From: Atherix ibis
Lineage: Eukaryota; Arthropoda; Insecta; Diptera; Athericidae
Assembly: GCA_958298945.1 (NCBI GenBank)
Contig: OY282608.1
Location: 19,941,933 to 20,005,932 of the forward strand
Direction: 5' to 3'
DNA: 64,000 nt
Part shown: positions 53,501-64,000 of the stretch, piece by piece
Position numbering within the stretch: position 1 is the first letter of the stretch
Layout: every line of letters begins with the position of its first letter
Translations under genes and position numbers: made by a program
The notes under the pieces: generated by a model
Database searches by the model: none
Told to the model about the DNA's origin: nothing
Seen by the model: the letters and a program-made list of their open reading frames with translations, nothing else

Positions 53501-56500
53501 CAAACCAACAAACCAACAAACAAACAAACCAACAAACCAATAAACCAACAAACCAAGAAACCAACAAACCACCAAACCAACAAGCCAACAAACCAACAAA
53601 CCAACAAACCAACAAACAAACAAACTACCAAACCAACAAACCAACAAACCAACAAACCAAAAAACCAACAAACGAACAAACCAACAAACCAACAAACCAA
53701 CAAACCAACAAACCAACAAACCAACAAACCAACAAACCAACAAACCAACAAGCCAACAAGCCAACAAACCAACAAGCCAACAAACCAACAAACCAACAAA
53801 CCAACAAACGAACAAACCAACAAACCAACAAACCAACACACCAACAAACCAACAAACCAACAAACCAACAAACCAACAAACCAACAAACCAACAAGCCAA
53901 CAAGCCAACAAACCAACAAACCAACAAACCAACAAACGAACAAACCAACAAACCAACAAACCAAGAAACCAACACACCAACGAACCAACAAGCCAACAAA
54001 CCAACAAACCAACAAACCAACAAACGAAGAAACCAACAAATTAACAAACCAGCAAACCAACAAACCAACAAACCAACAAACCAACCAACCAACAAACCAA
54101 CAAACCAACAAACCAATAAACCAACAAACCAACAAACCAACAAACCAACTAGCCAACAAACCAACAAGCCAACAAACCAACAAGCCAACAAATGAACAAA
54201 CCAACAAACCAACAAACCAACAAGTCAAAAAACCAACAAACCAACAAATGAACAAACCAAAAAACCAACAAACCAACAAGCCAACAAACCAACAAGCCAA
54301 CAAACCAACAAACCAACAAGCCAACAAGCTAACTAACCAACAAACCAACAAACCAACAAACCAACAAACCAACAAATCAACAAACCAACAAACCAACAAA
54401 CCAACAAACCCACAAACCAACACACCAACAAACCAACAAACCAACAAACAAACAAACCACCAAACCAACAAACCAACAAACCAACAAACCAAAAAACCAA
54501 CAAACGAACAAACCAACAAACCAACAAACCAACAAACCAACAAACCAACAAACCAACAAACCAACAAACGAACAAACCAACAAACCAACAAGCCAACAAG
54601 CCAACAAACCAACAAGCCAACAAACCAACAAACCAACAAACCAACAAACGAACAAACCAACAAACCAACAAACCAACAAACCAACAAACCAACAAACCAA
54701 CAAACCAACAAACCAACAAACCAACAAACCAACAAACCAACAAACCAACAAGCCAACAAACCAACAAACCAACAAACCAACAAACCAACAAACGAACAAA
54801 CCAACAAACCAACAAACCAAGAAACCAACACACCAACGAAACAACAAGCCAACAAACCAACAAACCAACAAACCAACAAACAAAAAAACCAACAAATTAA
54901 CAAACCAGCAAACCAACAAACCAACAAACCAACAAACCAACCAACCAACAAACCAACAAACCAACAAACCAATAAACCAACAAACCAACAAACCAACAAA
55001 CCAACTAGCCAACAAACCAACAAGCCAACAAACCAACAAGCCAACAAATGAACAAACCAACAAACCAACAAACCAACAAGTCAAAAAACCAACAAACCAA
55101 CAAACCAACAAACCAACAAGGCAACAAACCAGCAAGCCAACAAACCAACAAACCAACAAGCCAACAAACCAACAAACCAACAAACCAACAAACCAACAAA
55201 CCAAACCAACAAACCAACAAACCAACAAACCAACAAACCAACAAACCAACAAACCAACAAACCAACAAACCAACAAATGAACAAACCAAAAAACCAACAA
55301 ACCAACAAGCCAACAAACCAACAAACCAACAAGCCAACAAGCTAACTAACCAACAAACCAACAAACCAACAAACCAGCAAACCAACAAACCAACAAACCA
55401 ACAAACCAACAAACCAACAAGCTTACAAGCCAACAAACCAACAAGCCAACAAGCCAACAAACCAACAAGCCAACAAACGAACAAACCAACAAACCAACAA
55501 ACCAACAAACCAACAAGCCAACAAACCAACAAACCAACAAGCCAACAAACCAACAAACCAACAAACGAACAAACAAACAAACCAGTAAGCCAACAAACGA
55601 ACAAGCCAACAAAAGAACAAACCAACAAACAAACAAACCAACAAACCAACAAACCAACAAACGAACAAACCAACAAACCAACAAACCAAGAAACCAACAA
55701 ACCACCAAACCAACAACCCAACAAACCAACAAAGCAACAAACCAACAAACCAATAAACCAACAAACCCACAAACTAACACACCAACAAACCAACAAACCA
55801 ACAAACAAACAAACCACCAAACCAACAAACCAACAAACCAACAAACCAAAAAACCAACAAACGAACAAACCAACAAACCAACAAACCAACAAACCAACAA
55901 ACCAACAAACCAACAAACGAACAAACCAACAAGCCAACAAGCCAACAAGCCAACAAACCAACAAGCCAACAAACCAACAAACCAACAAACCAACAAACGA
56001 ACAAACCAACGAACCAACAAACCAACAAACCAACAAACCAACAAACCAACAAACCAACAAACCAACAAACCAACAAACCAACAAGCCAACAAGCCAACAA
56101 ACCAACAAACCAACAAACCAACAAACCAACAAACGAACAAACCAACAAACCAACAAACCAAGAAACCAACACACCAACGAACCAACAAGCCAACAAACCA
56201 ACAAACCAACAAACCAACAAACGAAGAAACCAACAAATTAACAAACCAGCAAACCAACAAACCAACAAACCAACAAACCAACCAACCAACAAACCAACAA
56301 ACCAACAAACCAATAAACCAACAAACCAACAAACCAACAAACCAACTAGCCAACAAACCAACAAGCCAACAAACCAACAAGCCAACAAATGAACAAACCA
56401 ACAAACCAACAAGTCAAAAAACCAACAAACCAACAAACCAACAAACCAACAAGGCAACAAACCAGCAAGCCAACTAGCCAACAAACCAACAAGCCAACAA

Positions 56501-57150
56501 ACCAACAAACCAACAAACCAACAAACCAACAAACCAACAAACCAACAAACCAACAAACCAACAAACCAACAAACCAACAAACCAACAAACCAACAAACCA
56601 ACAAACCAACAAATGAACAAACCAAAAAACCAACAAACCAACAAGCCCACAAACCAACAAACCAACAAGCCAACAAGCTAACTAACCAACAAACCAACAA
56701 ACCAACAAACCAACAAACCAACAAACCAACAAACCAACAAGCTTACAAGCCAACAAACCAACAAGCCAACAAGCCAACAAACCAACAAGCCAACAAACCA
56801 ACAAACCAACAAAGCAACAAGCCAACAAGCCAACAAGCCAACAAGCCAACAAGCCAACAAACCAACAAGTCAACAAACGAACAAACCAACAAACCAACAA
56901 ACCAACAAACCAACAAACCAACAAACCAACAAACCAACAAACCAACAAACCAACAAACCAACATACCAAGAAACCAACAAACCAACAAACCAACAAGCCA
57001 ACAAACCAAGAAACCAACAAACCAACAAACCAACAAACAAACAAACCAACAAACCAACAAACAAATAAACCAACAAACCAACAAACCAACAAACCAACAA
57101 ACCAACAAACCAAAAAACCAACAAACCAACAAGCCAACAAGGCAGCAAAC
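47590..57150. repeat. Satellite mosaic punctuated by GCTAACTAACC and AAGCTTACAAGCC
   Basis: Each sub-block ends in GCTAACTAACC, followed after some 40-80 bp by AAGCTTACAAGCC. AAGCTT is seen at about 47,653, 49,165, 49,918, 53,430, 55,419 and 56,739. The blocks share internal variants in the same order (AACGAAGAAACC, AATTAACAAACCAGC, AACCAACTAGCC, AATGAAC, AAGTCAAAAAACC), showing a common ancestor with unequal losses. Confidence 0.7.
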
Positions 57151-57159
57151 CAACAAACT

Positions 57160-58890
57160 AACAAACCAACAAACGAACTAACCAACAAACCAACAAGCCA
57201 AAAAGCCAACAAACCAACAAATCAACAAACCAACAAACTAAGTAACCAACAAGCCAACAAACCAACAAACCAACAAGCCAACAAGCGAACAAACCAACAA
57301 ACCAACAAACCAACAAACCAACAAGCCAACAATTCAACAAACAAATAAACCAACAAACCAACAAACCAACAAACCAACAAACCAAAAAACCAACAAACCA
57401 ACAAGCGAACAAGCCAACAAACCAACAAACTAACAAACCAACAAACCAACAAACCAACAAACCAACAAACCAACAAACTAAGTAACCAACAAGCCAACAA
57501 ACCAACAAACTAAGTAACCAACAAGCCAACAAACCAACAAACCGACAAGCCAACAAACCAACAAACCAATAAACCAACAAGCCAACAAACCAACAAACCA
57601 ACAAACCAACAAGCCAACAAACCAACAAACAAATAAACCAACAAACCAACAAACCAACAAACCAACAAGCCAACAAACCAAAAACCCAACAAACCAACTA
57701 GCCAACAAGCCAACAAACCAACAAACTAACAAACCAACAAACGAACTAACCAACAAACCAACAAGCCAACAAGCCAACAAACCAACAAACCAACAAACCA
57801 ACAAACCAACAAACTAAGTAACCAACAAGCCAACAAACCAACAAACCAACAATCCAACAAGTCAACAAACCAACAAACCAACAAGCCAACAAGCCAACAA
57901 GCCAACCAACCAACAAACCAACAAACGAACAAGCCAATAAACCAACAAGCCAACAAACCAACAAACCAACAAACCTAGTAACCAAAAAGCCAACAAACTA
58001 ACAAACCAACAAGCCAACAAGCCAACAAACCGACAAACCAACAAAGCAACAAGCCAACAAACCAACAAACCAACAAACCAACAAGCCAACAAACCAACAA
58101 ACCAACAAGCCAACAAGCCAACAAAACAACAAACCAACAAACCAACAAGCCAACAAACCAACAAACCAAAAGCCAACAAACCAACAAACCAACAAACCAA
58201 CAAACCAACAAGCCAACAAGCCAACAAACCAACAAACCAACAAGCCAACAAACCAACAAACCAACAAACCAACATGCCAACAAACCAACAAACTAAGTAA
58301 CCAACAAGCCAACAAAACAACAAACCAACAAACCAACAAGCCAACAAACCAACAAACCAAAAGCCAACAAACCAACAAACCAACAAACCAACAAACCAAC
58401 AAACCAACAAACCAACAAGCCAACAAGCCAACAAACCAACAAACCAACAAGCCAACAAACCAACAAACCAACAAACCAACATGCCAACAAACCAACAAAC
58501 TAAGTAACCAACAAGCCAACAAGCCAACAAACCAACAAACCAACAAACCAACAAACCAACAAACTAAGTAACCAACAAGCCAACAAACCAACAAACTAAG
58601 TAACCAACAAGCCAACAAAACAAGAAACCGACAAGCCAACAAACCAACAAACCAACAAACCAACAAGCCAAACAAACCAACAAACCAACAAACCAACAAG
58701 CCAACAAACCAACAAACAAATAAACCAACAAACCAACAAACCAACAAACCAACAAACCAACAAACCAAAAAACCAACAAACCAACAAGCCAACAAGCCAA
58801 CAAACCAACAAACTAACAAACCAACAAACGAACTAACCAACAAACCAACAAGCCAACAAGCCAACAAACCAACAAACTAAGTAACCAACA
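57160..58890. repeat. Island of AAGTAACC-bearing satellite
   Basis: AAGTAACC recurs about ten times (near 57,240, 57,480, 57,513, 57,816, 57,967, 58,294, 58,502, 58,566, 58,598 and 58,879), together with AACGAACTAACC and AAATAAACC. This is the marker set of 1-4294 and 9.1-10.3 kb, and I did not notice AAGTAACC anywhere between about 10.31 and 57.2 kb. Confidence 0.75.
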
Positions 58891-59079
58891 AGCCAACAAA
58901 CCAACAAACAAACAAGCCAACAAGCCAACAAACCAACAAACCAACAAGCCAACAAACCAACAAACCAACAAACCAAAAAACCAACAAACCAACAAACCAA
59001 CAAACCAACAAACCAACAAACCAACAAGCCAACAAGCCAACCAACCAACAAACCAACAAACCAACAAGCCAACAAACCA

Positions 59080-62000
59080 ACAAACCAACTAGCCAACAAA
59101 CCAACAAGCCAACAAACCAACAAGCCAACAAATGAACAAACCAACAAACCAACAAGTCAAAAAACCAACAAACCAACAAACCAACAAACCAACAAGGCAA
59201 CAAACCAGCAAGCCAACTAGCCAACAAACCAACAAGCCAACAAACCTACAAACCAACAAACCAACAAACCAACAAACCAACAAACCAACAAACCAACAAA
59301 CCAACAAACCAACAAACCAAAAAACCAACAAATGAACAAACCAAAAAACCAACAAACCAACAAGCCAACAAACCAACAAACCAACAAGCCAACAAGCTAA
59401 CTAACCAACAAACCAACAAACCAACAAACCAACAAACCAACAAACCAACAAACCAACAAGCTTACAAGCCAACAAACCAACAAGCCAACAAGCCAACAAA
59501 CCAACAAGCCAACAAACGAACAAACCAACAAACCAACAAACCAACAAACTAACAAGCCAACAAACCAACAAACCAACAAGCCAACAAACCAACAAACCAA
59601 CAAACGAACAAACAAACAAACCAACAAACCAGTAAGCCAACAAACGAACAAGCCAACAAAAGAACAAACCAACAAACAAACAAACCAACAAACCAACAAA
59701 CCAACAAACAAACAAACCAACAAACCAACAAACCAACAAACCAACAAACCAACAAACCAACAAACCAACAAACCAACAAACCAACAAACCAACAAGCCAA
59801 TAAGCCAACAAACCAACAAACCAACAAACCAACAAACCAACAAACGAACAAACCAACAAACCAACAAACCAAGAAACCAACACACCAACGAACCAACAAG
59901 CCAACAAACCAACAAACCAACAAACCAACAAACGAAGAAACCAACAAATTAACAAACCAGCAAACCAACAAACCAACAAACCAACAAACCAACCAACCAA
60001 CAAAGCAACAAACCAACAAACCAATAAACCAACAAACCAACAAACCAACAAACCAACTAGCCAACAAACCAACAAGCCAACAAACCAACAAGCCAACAAA
60101 TGAACAAACCAACAAACCAACAAGTCAAAAAACCAACAAACCAACAAACCAACAAACCAACAAACCAACAAACCAACAAACCAACAAACCAACAAATGAA
60201 CAAACCAAAAAACCAACAAACCAACAAGCCAACAAACCAACAAACCAACAAGCCAACAAGCTAACTAACCAACAAACCAACAAACCAACAAACCAACAAA
60301 CCAACAAACCAACAAACCAACAAACCAACAAGCCAACAAACCAACAAACCAACAAGCCAACAAGCTAACTAACCAACAAACCAACAAACCAACAAACCAA
60401 CAAACCAACAAACCAACAAACCAACAAACCAACAAGCTTACAAGCCAACAAACCAACAAGCCAACAAGCCAACAAACCAACAAGCCAACAAACGAACAAA
60501 CCAACAAACCAACAAACCAACAAACCAACAAGCCAACAAACCAACAAACCAACAAACGAACAAACAAACAAACCAACAAACGAACAAACAAACAAACAAA
60601 CAAACCAGTAAGCCAACAAACGAACAAGCCAACAAAAGAACAAACCAACAAACAAACAAACCAACAAACCAACAGACCAACAAACGAACAAACCAACAAA
60701 CCAACAAACCAAGAAACCAACAAACCACCAAACCAACATGCCAACAAACCAACAAACCAACAAAGCAACAAACCAACAAACCAACAAACCAACAAACCCA
60801 CAAACCAACACACCAACAAACCAACAAACCAACAAACAAACAAACCATCAAACCAACAAACCAACAAACCAACAAACCAAAAAACCAACAAACGAACAAA
60901 CCAACAAACCAACAAACCAACAAACCAACAAACCAACAAACCAACAAACCAACAAACGAACAAACCAACAAACCAACAAGCCAACAAGCCAACAAACCAA
61001 CAAGCCAACAAACCAACAAACCAACAAACCAACAAACAAACAAACCAACAAACCAACATACCAACAAACCAACAAACCAACAAACCAACAAACCAACAAA
61101 CCAACAAACCAACAAACCAACAAACCAACAAGCCAACAAGCCAACAAACCAACAAACCAACAAACCAACAAACCAACAAACGAACAAACCAACAAACCAA
61201 CAAACCAAGAAACCAACACACCAACGAACCAACAAGCCAACAAACCAACAAACCAACAAACCAACAAACGAAGAAACCAACAAATTAACAAACCAGCAAA
61301 CCAACAAACCAACAAACCAACAAACCAACCAACCAACAAACCAACAAACCAACAAACCAATAAACCAACAAACCAACAAACCAACAAACCAACTAGCCAA
61401 CAAACCAACAAGCCAACAAACAAACAAGCCAACAAATGAACAAACCAACAAACCAACAAACCAACAAGTCAAAAAACCAACAAACCAACAAACCAACAAA
61501 CCAACAAGGCAACAAACCAGCAAGCCAACTAGCCAACAAACCAACAAGCCAACAAACCAACAAACCAACAAACCAACAAACCAACAAACCAACAAACCAA
61601 CAAACCAACAAACCAACAAACCAACAAACCAACAAACCAACAAACCAACAAACCAACAAATGAACAAACCAAAAAACCAACAAACCAACAAGCCAACAAA
61701 CCAACAAACCAACAAGCCAACAAGCTAACTAACCAACAAACCAACAAACCAACAAACCAACAAACCAACAAACCAACAAACCAACAAGCTTACAAGCCAA
61801 CAAACCAACAAACCAACAAGCCAACAAACCAACAAGCCAACAAACGAACAAACCAACAAACCAACAAACCAACAAACCAACAAGCCAACAAACCAACAAA
61901 CCAACAAGCCAACAAACCAACAAACCAACAAACGAACAAACAAACAAACCAACAAACCAGTAAGCCAACAAACGAACAAGCCAACAAAAAAACAAACCAA

Positions 62001-64000
62001 CAAACAAACAAACCAACAAACCAACAAACCAACAAACAAACAAACCAACAAACCAACAAACCAACAAACCAAGAAACCAACAAACCACCAAACCAACAAG
62101 CCAACAAACCAACAAACCAACAAAGCAACAAACCAACAAACCAACAAACCAACAAACCCACAAACAAACAAACCAACAAACCAATAAACCAACAAACAAA
62201 CAAACCAACAAACCAACAAACGAACAAACCAACAAACCAACAAACCAACAAACCAACAAGCCAACAAGCCAACAAGCCAATAAGCCAACAAGCCAACATG
62301 CCAACAAACCAACATGCCACCAAACCAACAAACCAACAAACCAACAAACCAACAAACGAACAAACCAACAAGTCAACAAGCCAACAAACCAACAAGTCAA
62401 CAAACCAACAAGCCAACAAACCAACAAACCAACAAACCAACAAACGAACAAACCAACAAACCAACAAACCAACAAACCAACAAACCAACAAACCAACAAA
62501 CCAACAAACCAACAAACCAACAAGCCAACAAGCCAACAAACCAACAAACCAACAAACCAACAAGTCAACAAACCAACAAACCAACAAGCCAACAAACCAA
62601 CAAGCCAACAAACGAACAAACAAACAAACCAACAAACCAACAAACGAACAAACCAACAAACCAACAAACCAACAAACGAACAAACCAACAAACCAACAAA
62701 CCAACAAACCAACAAACCAACAAACCAACAACCCAACAAACCAACAAACCAACAAGCCAACAAACCAACAAACCAACAAACCAACAAACCAACAAACCAT
62801 CAAACCAACAAACCAACAAACCAACAAACCAACAAACAAACAAACCAACAAGCCAACAAACCAACAAGCCAACAAACGAACAAACAAACAAACCAACAAA
62901 CCAACAAACGAGCAAACCAACAAACCAACAAACCAACAAACGAACAAACCAACAAACCAACAAACCAACAATCCAACAAACCAACAAACTAACAAACCAA
63001 CAAGCCAACAAACCAACAAACCAACAAACCAACAAACCAACAAACCAACAAACCAACAAACCAACAAACGAACAAACCAACAAACCAACAAGCCAACAAG
63101 CCAACAAACCAACAAGTCAACAAACCAACAAGCCAACAAACCAACAAACCAACAAACCAACAAACGAACAAACCAACAAACCAACAAACCAACAAACCAA
63201 CAAACCAACAAACGAACAAACCAACAAACGAACAAACCAACAAACCCAAAAACCAACAAACCAACAAACCAACAAGCCAACAAACTAACAAACCATCAGC
63301 CAACAAGCTTACAAACCAACAAACCAACAAACCAACAAACGAACAAACCAACAAACCAACAATCCAACAAGCCAACAAACCAACAAACCAACAAACCAAC
63401 AAACCAACAAACCAACAAATCAACAAACGAACAAACCAACAAACCAACAAACCAACAAACCAACAAACCAACAAACCAACAAACCAACAAACCAACAAAC
63501 CAACAAACCAACAAACCAACAAACCAACAAACCAACAAACCAACAAACCAACAAACCAACAAACCAACAAATGAACAAACCAAAAAACCAACAAACCAAC
63601 AAGCCAACAAACCAACAAACCAACAAGCCAACAAGCTAACTAACCAACAAACAAACAAACCAACAAACCAACAAACCAACAAACCAACAAACCAACAAAC
63701 CAACAAACCAACAAGCTTACAAGCCAACAAACCAACAAGCCAACAAGCCAACAAACCAACAAGCCAACAAACGAACAAACCAACAAACCAACAAACCAAC
63801 AAACTAAAAAGCCAACAAACCAACAAACCAACAAGCCAACAAACCAACAAACCAACAAACGAACAAACAAACAAACCAACAAACCAGTAAGCCAACAAAC
63901 GAACAAGCCAACAAAAGAACAAACCAACAAACAAACAAACCAACAAACCAACAAACCAACAAACAAACAAACCAACAAACCAACAAACCAAGAAACCAAT
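59080..64000. repeat. Satellite mosaic resumed after the island
   Basis: The same punctuated blocks as at 47.6-57.1 kb return at once (AACCAACTAGCC, AATGAAC, AAGTCAAAAAACC, GCTAACTAACC). AAGCTT is seen near 59,458, 60,434, 61,786, 63,305 and 63,713. It runs off the window end. Confidence 0.7.

Larger units (their letters stand above)
9065..64000. repeat. 8-bp satellite array, right flank (about 55 kb)
   Basis: Continuation of the CAACAAAC/CAACAAGC array to the end of the window, always with the A/C-rich strand on +. No unrelated sequence of even 30 bp was noticed in it. Variants arise by point changes and by indels that give 7- or 9-base units. The units are arranged in several layers of higher-order repeats, listed separately. 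I annotate no gene here: long frames on both strands come from a stop-free unit, usually lack an ATG, and spell only VCWFVGLL-like or QQTNKPTN-like octapeptide cycles. The true array extends beyond both window ends. Confidence 0.97.

Noticed and set aside
62298..63890. A + strand NKPTNQQT repeat frame of about 530 codons starting with ATG
   Set aside because: The ATG is a chance variant unit and the rest is repeat arithmetic. A Q/N-rich protein gene is not supported without a promoter, introns or unique sequence.
1..64000. CRISPR array
   Set aside because: There are no unique spacers; repeats are contiguous, and the window is eukaryotic.
1..64000. Telomere
   Set aside because: The G/T strand resembles a telomere in composition, but the array matches no known telomere unit I recall, has internal higher-order repeats, and continues past both window ends.
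1..64000. The higher-order duplications as pure assembly error
   Set aside because: Copies carry private substitutions and whole-unit deletions, which simple assembly duplication would not create. Individual near-identical pairs could still be mis-assembled and need spanning reads.

Overview
This window is almost entirely one tandem-repeat array of an 8-bp unit. On the + strand the unit is CAACAAAC, with a common variant CAACAAGC. The array fills 1-4294 and 9065-64000, roughly 7,400 units, always in the same orientation. Only one stretch of complex DNA is present: a 4,765-bp LTR retrotransposon at 4295-9059. The window is eukaryotic. The retrotransposon is of the Ty3/gypsy (Metaviridae) mag-like type, common in arthropods and other invertebrates, and with its AT-rich coding sequence this suggests an arthropod, perhaps an insect. 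The species cannot be named from the sequence.

The retrotransposon is complete from end to end. It has 172/173-bp LTRs (TGTAAT...ATTACA) that differ by one substitution and one homopolymer indel, a primer-binding site directly after the 5' LTR, a gag-protease-RT(N-terminal) frame (4563-6227), an overlapping frame for the rest of pol (RT, RNase H, integrase; 6092-8812), a purine tract before the 3' LTR, and a 5-bp target-site duplication (CAAAC). Deleting the element plus one duplication copy restores the 8-bp satellite phase exactly. The near-identical LTRs make the insertion young. However, pol is split by a -1 shift inside the RT domain, so this copy is probably not autonomous. No envelope gene is present.

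The array is not uniform. Mutated units act as barcodes and show layers of higher-order repeats (HORs). Segments 1-4294, 9065-about 10,400 and 57,160-58,890 share an AAGTAACC variant. Between them lie direct duplications of about 960-984 bp (11.5-13.4 kb), 2,280 bp (14.1-16.8 kb), about 860 bp (25.9-27.1 kb), 576-696 bp (30.4-31.9 kb), 1,691-1,771 bp (32.2-35.4 kb) and 3,155-3,905 bp (36-47 kb). A further mosaic, punctuated by GCTAACTAACC and AAGCTTACAAGCC, runs from about 47.6 kb to the end.

The pure 8-bp unit contains no stop codon in any of the six frames, and because 8 is not a multiple of 3 every frame reads the same octapeptide cycle (VCWFVGLL on the - strand, QQTNKPTN on the + strand). 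The many long open frames in the array, up to about 1,000 codons, are a by-product of this and are not annotated as genes. I saw no RNA gene, CRISPR array, bacterial operon or second transposon.
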